Of a DNA stretch of 64,000 nt, positions 26,378-34,062 are shown piece after piece. Source of the stretch: CAMLFJ01 sp035524955 (GTDB taxonomy: Bacteria > Methylomirabilota > Methylomirabilia > Rokubacteriales > CSP1-6); contig DATLFG010000045.1 in NCBI GenBank assembly GCA_035524955.1, forward strand, positions 1-64,000. The letters run 5' to 3'. Every line of letters starts with the position of its first letter. The stretch's first letter is position 1. The position numbers and the translations under genes were made by a program. The notes under the pieces were generated by a model. It saw only the letters and a list, made by a program, of their open reading frames with translations. It was not told where the DNA came from and ran no database searches.

Positions 26378-26589
26378 CCACTCGCGGCTCCATGGCGGGC
26401 CGCTGCGGGGGAAACTCCCGCACGCGGCCCGCCACGCCGTCGAGAATGCGGTCGGTCGTGACCCGCTCGGCCGCGGACAGGTCCAGGTCGGCCCCCGTGT
26501 TGTTGGCGTCCACCTCGGCCGGGGTGCGGGCGCCCAGCCGCGCCGTGCTGATCGCCGGGCTCGGTGCGCCCGAACCGACGGTAGCGCAT
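26370..26589 (-). pseudogene. Aldo/keto reductase pseudogene (N- and C-terminal scraps)
   Basis: Starts like an aldo/keto reductase (MRYRRFGRTEPG) just upstream of the usual beta-barrel, then after a frame change continues with ARLGARTPAEVDANNTGADL and LSAAERVTTDRIL, the C-terminal motif of the same family, and ends at 26370. About 240 internal residues are missing, so a large internal deletion has fused the two ends out of frame. It lies 3 bp downstream of the alanine racemase stop, suggesting it was once in that operon. Confidence 0.6.
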
Positions 26590-26591
26590 GG

Positions 26592-27722
26592 TCACTCTCC
26601 CCCTGGCGCTCCGGAGAGATACACGCGGGCGACGCGGGGCCCGACGGTCGTCGCGACGTGGTGCAGGCCGAGGCCGTGTCGGGCCGCGACCTCCGCCTGC
26701 GTGATCTCGAGGTCGCCCTCGCGGCCGATGATCACGACGCGGTCGCCCACCGCGGCGTCGGGAACCGAGGTCAGGTCGATCCGCGTGTGCTCGAGTGACG
26801 GCGCGCCGAGCAGCGGCACGGCCCGCCCGCGCACGAGGACGCGCCCGGCGTGGAGCCAGCGCAGGCCGTCGGCCGATCCCATCGGGATCACGCCGAGCCT
26901 GAGCGGCGCGGTCACCGGAAACGGGGCCAGGTCGGCGAAGCGCCCACGCGGCGCCAGCTCCTTGAGCGCGATGACCCGCGTGGTGAGGGCGCGAAGCGCC
27001 GGGCGGAGCGGCACCGGCGGCGTCTCCCCCGGAAACGTGATGCCGTAGAGCATCCGCCCGGGATCCACCGCGTTGAGGTAGGTGTGGGGGAAGCGCAGCA
27101 CGAACGGGCTCGCGGCCAGCAGCCGCACCGGCACCCGCATCCCGCGCGCCTCCAGCTCGTCCACGATCCCGGTGAACCGGCCGAGCTGCCAGTTGGCATA
27201 GGCCGGATCGCCGCCGACCTCGGCGTGGGGATGGGCGCACAGCCCGCCCAGGCGGAGGTGGCGCAGCTCGAGCATCGCCGCGATCACTTTCACCGCTTGC
27301 TCGGCGGGCACGCCGAGGCGCTCGAGGCCGACATCCACCTTGACGAATACCTCGCACGGCCCGGTCGCGGCCGCCGAGTAGGCCTGCGCGGACTCGAGAT
27401 CCACGAGCGTCGGGACGAGGCCGTGGGCGAGCGTGTCGGCCGCGGCGTCGGGAAGCGAGTTCGGATAGACGAGGATCGGCGCGGTGATCCCCCGCCCGCG
27501 GAGCCGGATCCCCTCGCCCAGATCGGCCACCGCCAGGTAGTCGGCGCCGTGCCGGACGAACACCGCGCCCATCCGGGCGGCCCCGAATCCGTAGCCGTCC
27601 GCCTTGACGACGGCGAAGATCTTGCGCTCGGAACCCACCAGGCGTCGGACCGCCCGGAGATTGTCCGCCGCGGCGTCGAGGTCGACCTCGAGCGCGGTGG
27701 GACGGAGAGGGCCGCCGGTCAT
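26592..27722 (-). CDS. alr: Alanine racemase
   Basis: A 376-residue PLP-dependent alanine racemase. The PLP-lysine motif is AVVKADGYGFGA (Lys about 40), followed by barrel motifs VKVDVGLERLG and GLCAHPHAEVGGD, an active-site loop with DPGRMLYGITFPG, and the C-terminal beta domain with VGDRVVIIGREGD. It interconverts L- and D-alanine for peptidoglycan, although the second-domain catalytic Tyr region differs somewhat, so a broad-specificity racemase is possible. Its ATG is 10 bp downstream of the HpcH gene stop, so the two are co-transcribed. Confidence 0.85.
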   Translation of the reverse strand: MTGGPLRPTALEVDLDAAADNLRAVRRLVGSERKIFAVVKADGYGFGAARMGAVFVRHGADYLAVADLGEGIRLRGRGITAPILVYPNSLPDAAADTLAHGLVPTLVDLESAQAYSAAATGPCEVFVKVDVGLERLGVPAEQAVKVIAAMLELRHLRLGGLCAHPHAEVGGDPAYANWQLGRFTGIVDELEARGMRVPVRLLAASPFVLRFPHTYLNAVDPGRMLYGITFPGETPPVPLRPALRALTTRVIALKELAPRGRFADLAPFPVTAPLRLGVIPMGSADGLRWLHAGRVLVRGRAVPLLGAPSLEHTRIDLTSVPDAAVGDRVVIIGREGDLEITQAEVAARHGLGLHHVATTVGPRVARVYLSGAPGGE

Positions 27723-27732
27723 GGGCCCCTCG

Positions 27733-28500
27733 CTACGCGGTCGCCGCCTTGAGATCGTCGAGCTGCCGGCGCACGCCCGCGACCATGGACGCCAGATCGG
27801 ACGTCAGCATGACGAGGTCGAAGCCCCGCTTCACCGCGCCCGCCGCGAAGGCGGCGCTCGCGCAGTGCATGGCCGCCTTGATGCCGTGCTTGTGGGCCGC
27901 GTCGCGGATGCGGTCGCACGTCGCCAGGTGCACCGGGTCCGGGTTGTCGGGGCGCGGCGCCATGCCGATCGCGAACGCGAGATCGGAGGGGCCGATGTAC
28001 ACGCAGTCGAGCCCGGGGGTGGCGCAGATCGCGTCGAGGTTGGCGAGGCCTTCCTTGGTCTCGACCATGCCCATCACCACGATCTCGTCATTGGCCTTGG
28101 CCACGTAGTCGGCGCCGCCGTAGTGCACCGCGCGCACGGGGCCCGAGGAGCGCATCCCCACCGGGGGATAGCGGCAGGCGGCCACCGCCTTCGCCGCGTC
28201 CTCCGCGGTGTTGATGAGCGGCACCAGGATCGCGTACGCGCCCAGGTCCAGAGCCTTCATGATCGTGGCGGGATCGTTCCAGGCCACCCGCACGACCGGG
28301 ACGGTGTCGGTCTGCGAGATCGCCTGCAGCATGGGCCAGAGGTTGGCCATGTCGGTGAGGCCGTGCTGCATGTCCACCACCAGCGCGTCGAACCCCTGCC
28401 GGGCCATCACCTCCGCGGTGAACCCGTTGGACACCGAGAGCCAGCCCATCGTCACGCACTTGCCCTCGCGCCACATCTGCTTGATCTTGTTCGGCCGCAT
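27733..28500 (-). CDS. HpcH/HpaI aldolase family protein
   Basis: A 255-residue class II (metal-dependent) aldolase of the HpcH/HpaI/GarL family. Typical segments: GFDALVVDMQHG (catalytic His/base region), PVVRVAWNDPATIMKALDLG, GAYAILVPLINTAEDA, VMGMVETKEGLANLD (metal Glu) and DCVYIGPSDLAFAIG (metal Asp). It should cleave or form 2-oxo-3-deoxy or 4-hydroxy-2-oxo acids to pyruvate plus an aldehyde. ATG 28500 is preceded by GAGGTGTGACG. It is divergent from the SDR at 28588 and leads the alr operon. Confidence 0.9.
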   Translation of the reverse strand: MRPNKIKQMWREGKCVTMGWLSVSNGFTAEVMARQGFDALVVDMQHGLTDMANLWPMLQAISQTDTVPVVRVAWNDPATIMKALDLGAYAILVPLINTAEDAAKAVAACRYPPVGMRSSGPVRAVHYGGADYVAKANDEIVVMGMVETKEGLANLDAICATPGLDCVYIGPSDLAFAIGMAPRPDNPDPVHLATCDRIRDAAHKHGIKAAMHCASAAFAAGAVKRGFDLVMLTSDLASMVAGVRRQLDDLKAATA

Positions 28501-28571
28501 CGTCACACCTCGTCCTGAATGGGGTAGCCGGACTCGCCCGGCGGGCGGGCGAAGCGTATCACAGCCTTTGG

Positions 28572-28580
28572 TGGTATAAC
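28572..28580 (+). promoter_or_regulatory. Predicted extended -10 promoter, near-leaderless
   Basis: TGGTATAAC (28572-28580) matches an extended -10 element (TGnTATAAC). The start codon at 28588 follows after 7 bases, leaving no room for a ribosome-binding site. No convincing -35 is visible at the usual distance. Confidence 0.4.
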
Positions 28581-28587
28581 ACGCGCC

Positions 28588-29379
28588 ATGGATCTCGAGC
28601 TGGCGGACAAGGTCGCGATCGTAGGCGGCGCGAGCAAGGGCCTCGGCCGGGCCTGCGCGGAGGTGCTCGCCCAGGAAGGCTGCCGCGTCGCGATCTGCAG
28701 CCGCTCGCGGGACGATCTGGAGAAGGCCGCGAAGGACATCCGGGGCGCGACCGGCCGCGACGTGCTCGTCTTCGCGGGCGACCTCGACCGGCCCGAGACC
28801 ATCCGCGGGCTCGTGACGGCCACCGTGGAGCGCTTCGGGCGGCTCGACATCCTGGTCAACAACTCGGGCGGCCCGCCGCTGGCCCAGGCCCAGACCGCGA
28901 GCGAGGAGCAGTGGGCCGCCGCGGTGGAGCGCTCGCTGTTCTTCTTCGCCCGGATGTGCCGCGAGGGGCTGCCCCATCTCAAGCGGCAGGCCGCCGGGCG
29001 GATCATCAACATCCTGGCCAGCACCGTCTACCAGCCCATTCCCAACCTGGTGCTCTCCGGCGTCACCCGCATGGGCGTGGTGGCCTTCGCCAAGACCCTC
29101 GCCGACGAGGTCGGGCGCGACGGCGTCCTGGTCAACAACGTGTGCCCCGGCTCGATCATGAGCGAGCGGATGCTGGCGAACGTGACGGCGCGGGCCGAGC
29201 AGCTCGGCATCACGCTGGACCAGGCGCTGGCGCAGCGCGCGGCGGAGACCGCGGTGGGGCGTCTCGGCGAGCCCCGGGAGCTGGCCCACCTGGTGGCGTT
29301 CCTCGCCTCCGGCAAGTCCAGCTACATCACCGGGACCACCATCCTCGTGGACGGCGGGCTCGTGCGCTCCGTGCGGTAG
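28588..29379 (+). CDS. SDR-family protein lacking the catalytic Tyr-Lys pair
   Basis: A 263-residue short-chain dehydrogenase with an intact cofactor motif (VGGASKGLGRA) and NNSGGPP, similar to FabG-like 3-oxoacyl reductases, and the end ITGTTILVDGGLVRSVR. The usual YxxxK is replaced around LVLSGVTRMGVVAFAKTLA, with Ser and Arg at the expected Tyr and Lys positions. This variant is shared by a recognised sub-group of SDRs of uncertain chemistry, so activity cannot be assumed. The promoter may be leaderless. Followed by a composite repeat. Confidence 0.86.
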   Translation: MDLELADKVAIVGGASKGLGRACAEVLAQEGCRVAICSRSRDDLEKAAKDIRGATGRDVLVFAGDLDRPETIRGLVTATVERFGRLDILVNNSGGPPLAQAQTASEEQWAAAVERSLFFFARMCREGLPHLKRQAAGRIINILASTVYQPIPNLVLSGVTRMGVVAFAKTLADEVGRDGVLVNNVCPGSIMSERMLANVTARAEQLGITLDQALAQRAAETAVGRLGEPRELAHLVAFLASGKSSYITGTTILVDGGLVRSVR

Positions 29380-29387
29380 GGCGCCGC

Positions 29388-29483
29388 CCCACCCTCACGC
29401 CAACCCTCTCCCTCCCAGGAGGGAGAGGGAGCATGCTTTCCCTCTCCCCCACGAGGGGGAGAGGGCAGGGTGAGGGGGTGGCG
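29388..29483. repeat. G-rich palindromic repeat, locus 4 (composite)
   Basis: Two hairpins, ctctccctcccaggagggagag (29406-29427) and ccctctcccccacgagggggagaggg (29440-29465), are enclosed by outer arms ccaccctcac and gtgagggggtgg. Nearly identical in plan to locus 9 at 57016. Between convergent genes. Confidence 0.75.
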
Positions 29484-29546
29484 TCGAGCAGCTGCACCCG
29501 CATCCGACGATGGCCAGTCGCAGGCGGCCCACGGGGCGCGGCCGCG

Positions 29547-30095
29547 TCAGGCCGGGAGCTTGTCGCCGTCGGGCGGCGCCGGCACCTCGAAGGCGTTGAC
29601 CACCCCGCACAGCATCGCGAAGTAATTCGCGGCCGCCGTCATCTCCACCATCCACTGCGCGCCGTGGCGCTTGGCAAGCGCGTCGAAGGCCGCCTGGTCC
29701 ACCTTGTTCGTGCGCATGAGCTGGCGCACGTAGACGATGATCTCGCGCGCGTCGGCGGGAAGCGCGGCCGGGTCGCCCTTGGCGCGGAGCACGTCGATGA
29801 TCGCCTCGCCGACCCCGTTGCGGCGCGCCTGGCCGACCTGCGCCGCCCAGACGTAGGCCGCCTCCCGCTCGCGGACCGCGGCCAGGATGGCCACCGAGCG
29901 GAGCTTGCCCTCCACCGAGCTCTCGTCCCGGAAGAACGTGACCAGCGGCAGCAGGCGCTCCGCGAGCGGCGGGCTGTGCAGCAGCATGCTGAAGGGTCCG
30001 CGCACGCCGCCGAAGACCTTGACGACCTGGTCGACGACTCCGTGGTGGGCGGCGGGGACATCCGACTTGCCGGTGATGGGGGCGATGCGTGGCAT
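29547..30095 (-). CDS. Carboxymuconolactone decarboxylase family protein (no CxxC)
   Basis: A 182-residue all-helical CMD/AhpD-family protein. The core segment FFRDESSVEGKLRSVAILAAVREREAAYVW aligns with the usual active-site region, but there is no CxxC pair, so a thiol peroxidase-type role is unlikely; the motif resembles gamma-carboxymuconolactone decarboxylase-like proteins (E..A...W.AQV). The reaction is unassigned. ATG 30095 is preceded by GAGAGGAGCG. It is immediately downstream of aroA on the same strand (22-bp gap) and could be co-transcribed. Confidence 0.8.
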   Translation of the reverse strand: MPRIAPITGKSDVPAAHHGVVDQVVKVFGGVRGPFSMLLHSPPLAERLLPLVTFFRDESSVEGKLRSVAILAAVREREAAYVWAAQVGQARRNGVGEAIIDVLRAKGDPAALPADAREIIVYVRQLMRTNKVDQAAFDALAKRHGAQWMVEMTAAANYFAMLCGVVNAFEVPAPPDGDKLPA

Positions 30096-30117
30096 GGAGC
30101 GCTCCTCTCTCGGGTGA

Positions 30118-31413
30118 TCAGCCGTGGGTCAGCCCGCGCAGCACGTCGAAATACTCCGGGAACGTCTTGGACACGCAGCCCGGGTTGACGATGCGGATGC
30201 CCGGCGCGCGCAGGCCGGTCACCGCGAAGCTCATCGCGATGCGGTGGTCGTCGTAGGTCTGCACGTCGGTCGGCCGGGGCGCGCCGGGATGGATGGTCAC
30301 CGAATCCCACGCGCTCTCCACCTGGAGCCCCATCCGGCGCAGCTCGGTGGCGGCGGCCACCGGCCGGTCGCTCTCCTCGAAGTGGGTCTGGGCGATGCCG
30401 CGCACCGTCACCGGCCCGTCCGCGAAGGGCGCGATGGCCATCAACGTGGTGGCGACATCACCCATGCGGGTGAAGTCCGCGTCTATGCCGCGAAGCCGAT
30501 CGGGGCCCCGCACCGTAATGGTATCGAGCCCGACGGTGACCTCGCAGCCCATGCGGGCCAGCACGTCGAGCAGGCCGAGGTCGCCCTGCGCCGAGTCGGT
30601 GCCGAGCCTCGGCACCACCACGCGGCTGCCGGTCACCGCGGCGGCCGCGAAGAAGTAGGACGCGGCCGAGGCGTCGGGCTCCACCGCGTACACGCGTCCC
30701 TGGTAGCGCTGCCCGGCCGGGACGCGGAATCGCCGGTCGCCCTCCCGATCGGCTCGCGCCCCGAAGGCCTCCATCGTGGAGAGCGTCATCGCGATGTAGG
30801 GCGCCGAGACCAGCTCGCCCTCGACCTCGATCTCCACGTCGTGGCGGGCGTAGGGCGCGGCGAGGAGGATCGCGCTGAAGTACTGGCTCGAGATGTCCCC
30901 GCGCATGCGCGCGCGGCCGCCCGTGATGCCGCGGGCCCGCACCACCACCGGCGGGCAGCCGGTGCCCTCGCGGCTCTCCGCGTCCACCCCGAGCGCGCGC
31001 AGGCCGTCGAGCAGCGGCTGGATCGGCCGCTTGCGCATCGCGGGAGAGCCGTCCACCACGAAGGTCCCCTGCCCGAGCGCGACGGCGGCGGTCAGGAAGC
31101 GCGCCGCGGTGCCCGCATTGCCGATGTCGAGCGTGGCCTCCGCGGCGGGGAAGCGACCGTCCACGCCCTCCACCGCGAAGACGCGCGCGGCCTCGTCGGC
31201 GGTCACCCGCACCCCGAGCGCCTCGAGCGCCCGGTGCATGTAGCGCGTATCGTCCGACCAGAGGGCCTGGGTGATCTCCGAGCGGCCGCGGGCCAGAGCC
31301 GCGACCAGCAGCGCGCGGTTGCTGTAGCTCTTCGACCCCGGCAGCGCCACCTCCGCGTCGAACGGCCGCGTGATCGGCTCGACCGGCCGGACGGGCGCTG
31401 GGGTCTCCGCCAT
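30118..31413 (-). CDS. aroA: 3-phosphoshikimate 1-carboxyvinyltransferase (EPSP synthase)
   Basis: A 431-residue EPSP synthase, condensing shikimate-3-phosphate with phosphoenolpyruvate in the shikimate pathway. Motifs: LPGSKSYSNRALL (residues 24-36), DIGNAGTAARFL, QPLLDGLRALG, ISSQYFSAILLAAP, and YDDHRIAMSFAVTGL near the C-terminus. The GNAGTA form carries Ala in the glyphosate-contact loop as in most bacteria. ATG 31413 is the first start that gives a normal N-terminus; TATGAT lies 9 bases upstream, so a leaderless mRNA is plausible. It stands apart from other aro genes. Confidence 0.93.
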   Translation of the reverse strand: MAETPAPVRPVEPITRPFDAEVALPGSKSYSNRALLVAALARGRSEITQALWSDDTRYMHRALEALGVRVTADEAARVFAVEGVDGRFPAAEATLDIGNAGTAARFLTAAVALGQGTFVVDGSPAMRKRPIQPLLDGLRALGVDAESREGTGCPPVVVRARGITGGRARMRGDISSQYFSAILLAAPYARHDVEIEVEGELVSAPYIAMTLSTMEAFGARADREGDRRFRVPAGQRYQGRVYAVEPDASAASYFFAAAAVTGSRVVVPRLGTDSAQGDLGLLDVLARMGCEVTVGLDTITVRGPDRLRGIDADFTRMGDVATTLMAIAPFADGPVTVRGIAQTHFEESDRPVAAATELRRMGLQVESAWDSVTIHPGAPRPTDVQTYDDHRIAMSFAVTGLRAPGIRIVNPGCVSKTFPEYFDVLRGLTHG

Positions 31414-31422
31414 GATTGGCGC

Positions 31423-31428
31423 ATCATA
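31423..31428 (-). promoter_or_regulatory. -10-like hexamer 9 bases upstream of aroA
   Basis: Minus-strand TATGAT (plus-strand atcata, 31423-31428) ends 9 bases before the aroA ATG, like the arrangement at 23051 and 28575. No clear -35 partner is visible. Confidence 0.35.
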
Positions 31429-31542
31429 CCCCCGGTCCGCGATCGAGGATCGCTCAAACCCGCCGGCGACCGCCGAGCGAGCGCTGCGCCTCGGTGCGGC
31501 AGGCCGGTGCGCACCCACCCGGCGACCGGCCGATGGCGCAGG

Positions 31543-33024
31543 TCAGCCGATGCGCCAGCTCTTGTCCACGTAGCGCCGCCCGCCCACCGTCGAGATCTGG
31601 AGCGCCGCGCGGTAGCCGCCGGTGGTCGCGGTGTGGACGCGCGTCTCCACCGCCACCTCCTCCGGATCGGGCCCGCCCTCGAGCGCCTCGGTGACCGCGC
31701 GGCCGTCGAGGCCGGCCTCGCCCTCGAGGCCGAGCAGGGCGAGCACGGTCGGCGTCACGTCCACGTTGCCCGCCGGCGCGCGCCCGGTGATCCCCTTCCG
31801 AACGCCCGCGCCCCAGGCCAGGAAGGTGCTGCGTACGTTCCACGGGCTCATGCTGCCGTGGTCGCTCGCGTAGGGCGTCCCGCCCGCGCTCACGTTGGCC
31901 AGGTCGGTGCCGGGCACTCCGAAGGCGCTGCGCCGCGAGGTCCACGGGAACGTGAAGAGCAGATCGGGGCCGCGGTCGCGGTTCGACACGTTGATCAGCT
32001 CGAGCGGGAAGGCGCCGGCCACGGGCTCGGCCGAGAAGACCACCCCGCCCCAGTCCTGCGCCTGGATGAACCGGACCAGCCGAGCGACCCGATCCGGGTC
32101 GTGGTGCCCCACGTGGAGCGCGACGGCCTGGCCGCTGCTGGCCAGGATCACGTCGGTGGAATCGGCCGCGTCCTTGAGCTTGGCCTCGACGAGCGCCCCC
32201 GCCACATCCACCCCGGCGGTGTTCGTGGTGAAGCCGTGGTCGGAGATCACCAGCACGCTGGTGGAGGACGCCAGGCCGAGCCGGTCGACCGCGGCCAGCA
32301 CCTGCGCGATCTCCCGATCGTCGTTGCGGAGCGCCTCGCGTGCGGCGGGCGAGCCCACGCCCACGTGGTGCTGGCTGTGGTCCGGCTCGGTGAGCCAGTT
32401 GATGACGACATCGGGCGCGAGCTCCGGGAACACGTACTCGCGCAGCACCCGCTGCGTCCAGCCGACCGGGGCGTCGAAGCGCGCGCCGCCGGGCGCCTTC
32501 ACCGGCGCCGGCCCGAAGCGGGCCAGGATCGCCTCGCTCACCGCGGCCGGATAGGCCACCGTCTTGCCGGGATCGAGGTAGCCGTTGACGAGGGTGCCCA
32601 CCCCTTCGAGCGACTTCGGGTTCAGCAGGAACGCGCTGCCCGTCGAGCCCGAGCTGACGCCGGCCAGCGCGAGCCCGCGGGCGTGGAGCCGCTCGGCGAG
32701 CGTCCGCACCTGGAGGACCCGTCCGCCGGTGGCCCGCTCGAGCGCGAGCAAGTTGCGGTAGTTGCCGGTGTCGAACGCGCGCCGCGCATCCACCGCGGGC
32801 ACGAACATCTGATTGCCCACCAGCCCGTTGGTGCCCGGCTGCGTCCCGGTCGCGATCGCGGCCGCGTTGACCCGAGTGACGGTGGGGAAGACCGCGTGGC
32901 TGTTCACCAGCTCCACGCCCTCGGTCCGCAGCCGGAACAGCGTCGGCGTGTCCTCGACCGCGATGGAATCAGGCCGCAACCCGTCCACCACGAACACCAG
33001 CACCACCCGCCGGTCGGTCGGCAC
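31543..33024 (-). CDS. Alkaline-phosphatase-superfamily phosphodiesterase (PF01663)
   Basis: A 493-residue protein of the type I phosphodiesterase/nucleotide pyrophosphatase family. It has VVLVFVVDGLRPD (first metal Asp), the nucleophilic Thr in HAVFPTVTRVNAAAIATG, NWLTEPDHSQHHVG, LVISDHGFTTN, and ASDHGSMSPWN near the end, which together provide two zinc sites. No signal peptide is evident, so location is uncertain. It would hydrolyse phosphodiesters or phosphonates. ATG 33024 sits at the edge of a hairpin element (33038-33208) that lies upstream of it. Confidence 0.85.
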   Translation of the reverse strand: MPTDRRVVLVFVVDGLRPDSIAVEDTPTLFRLRTEGVELVNSHAVFPTVTRVNAAAIATGTQPGTNGLVGNQMFVPAVDARRAFDTGNYRNLLALERATGGRVLQVRTLAERLHARGLALAGVSSGSTGSAFLLNPKSLEGVGTLVNGYLDPGKTVAYPAAVSEAILARFGPAPVKAPGGARFDAPVGWTQRVLREYVFPELAPDVVINWLTEPDHSQHHVGVGSPAAREALRNDDREIAQVLAAVDRLGLASSTSVLVISDHGFTTNTAGVDVAGALVEAKLKDAADSTDVILASSGQAVALHVGHHDPDRVARLVRFIQAQDWGGVVFSAEPVAGAFPLELINVSNRDRGPDLLFTFPWTSRRSAFGVPGTDLANVSAGGTPYASDHGSMSPWNVRSTFLAWGAGVRKGITGRAPAGNVDVTPTVLALLGLEGEAGLDGRAVTEALEGGPDPEEVAVETRVHTATTGGYRAALQISTVGGRRYVDKSWRIG

Positions 33025-33037
33025 TACCGCGCGTTAT

Positions 33038-33208
33038 TCACGAACGGGACTCGACCGAAACCGGACGGGTGGCGCCGTGGGTGGCTCCCGTGCGGGCGGT
33101 GCTGCGTGGGCCCCCCGAGTCCGGTACGCCGCTTTAACAATCGCGAATCTGGTGAATCGACGGATCCGACCGCACGGGAGCCGCCCACGGCGACAGGCCC
33201 CGTCCGCC
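33038..33208. mobile_element. MITE-like hairpin element
   Basis: Two 19-bp arms, gtgggtggctcccgtgcgg (33077-33095) and ccgcacgggagccgcccac (33170-33188), are inverted and match at 18 of 19 positions around a 74-bp, more AT-rich centre (ctttaacaatcgcgaatctg). The outer flanks ccggacgggtggcgcc and ggcgacaggccccgtccg extend the pairing imperfectly. The left flank (33041-33076) recurs at 8181-8216. No transposase frame lies inside, consistent with a non-autonomous element. Confidence 0.55.
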
Positions 33209-33251
33209 TCACGCGCTGCCCGTTGGCCCGATACATGGATAGGCCGGCCGG

Positions 33252-33770
33252 CTAGGCGGGTTCGACGCCCACGATCTCGTTGAACCGGCCGAACCCGATG
33301 TAGAGCGTGGTGTGCGCCACCAGCTCGATCACCTCGGCCTCGGAGAACTGGGCGCGCACCTCGGCCCAGAGCGCGTCGTCCACCTTCTGGTGATCCACCG
33401 CGAGCTTCTCCGCGAAGCGGACGGCGGCCCGCTCGCGCGGGGTGAGGAGGGTCGAGGTCTCGTCGTCGATCGCGGCGATCTTGGCTTCGGTCGCCCCCGC
33501 ATGCCGGGCCCCGGCATAGCGCACCTTGAGTCAGTAGCGGCAGGCGTTGAGCCCCGCGATCCTGATCCGCACCAGCTCGCGAATGACCGGATCGATGGTC
33601 CCCTCGCACGCGAGCGCGCCCCGGAAGGCGGCGAGCGCCTTCACCACCGCGGGGTTCCGGGCATAGGTGCGCGTGCTCGCCGAGGTGCCGACCTGCTGCT
33701 CGGACTCCTCGCACATGTGCCGGATCTCGTCGTCGAGCTCGTGGATCGGGAGCGGCTCCATCCTGGCCAT
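33252..33770 (-). CDS. AhpD-like CMD protein with in-frame UGA (candidate selenoprotein)
   Basis: A 172-residue alkylhydroperoxidase/carboxymuconolactone decarboxylase-family protein, read from ATG 33770 (AGGAGTCAA upstream) to 33252. The only irregularity is TGA at 33531-33533, codon 80, in IRIAGLNACRY(TGA)LKVRYAG, precisely where the second residue of the redox CxxC motif belongs. Reading on in the same frame gives perfect family sequence: AKIAAIDDETSTLLTPRERA through AHTTLYIGFGRFNEIVGVEP. Seven-bp stem atgccgg/ccggcat with a G-first 3-base loop lies 14-30 nt beyond the UGA. Either Sec is inserted (CxxU) or this is a nonsense pseudogene. It is the last gene of the molybdenum hydroxylase operon. 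Confidence 0.75.
33501..33517 (-). promoter_or_regulatory. Candidate bacterial SECIS stem-loop
   Basis: Minus-strand atgccgg-ggc-ccggcat: seven perfect base pairs with a three-base loop whose first base is G. The loop begins 21 nt after the UGA at 33531-33533, inside the 16-37 nt window known for bSECIS elements. Alternative explanation: chance hairpin in GC-rich coding sequence. Confidence 0.4.
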
Positions 33771-33805
33771 TTGACTCCTCCTTCGCTGAAAGACCACCCC
33801 TCGGG

Positions 33806-34051
33806 TTATCCCCCCGCGATCTGCGGGAGGAGGAAGACCTCGCTGTCGGCGCGGATCGGCTCGAGCAGGGCGTCCTGGAAGATCTGGCCGTCGATGGCCA
33901 CTGCGACCCCGCTCTCGAGATGCGGCGCGAGCGCCGGATGGAGCTCGCCCAGCTGCCGGAAGAGCTGCTGGACGGACGTCGCCGAGAGATCGAACTCGGC
34001 GACACCCCCCGTCACCTGCGCGAGGTTGCCGACCAGCACCACTCGCGCCAT
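33806..34051 (-). CDS. MoaD/ThiS-like ubiquitin-fold protein
   Basis: An 81-residue beta-grasp protein with the C-terminal di-glycine (IAGG) characteristic of MoaD/ThiS sulfur carriers. The hydrophobic pattern VVLVGNLAQVTG at the start and EVFLLPQIAGG at the end fit. As the only MoaD-like gene in the operon of a molybdopterin enzyme, a role in supplying sulfur for molybdopterin, or in maturing this hydroxylase, is likely but inferred. ATG 34051; the stop lies 35 bp from the AhpD-like start and the start 11 bp from the large-subunit stop. Confidence 0.8.
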   Translation of the reverse strand: MARVVLVGNLAQVTGGVAEFDLSATSVQQLFRQLGELHPALAPHLESGVAVAIDGQIFQDALLEPIRADSEVFLLPQIAGG

Positions 34052-34062
34052 GTGCCCGCGGC

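Noticed and set aside
30124..33255. Very long + strand open frame (about 1040 codons) opposite aroA and the phosphodiesterase gene
   Set aside because: Its Arg/His/Pro/Gly-rich translation matches no family, and it mirrors the codons of two well-supported minus-strand genes. At this G+C content antisense frames stay open by chance.
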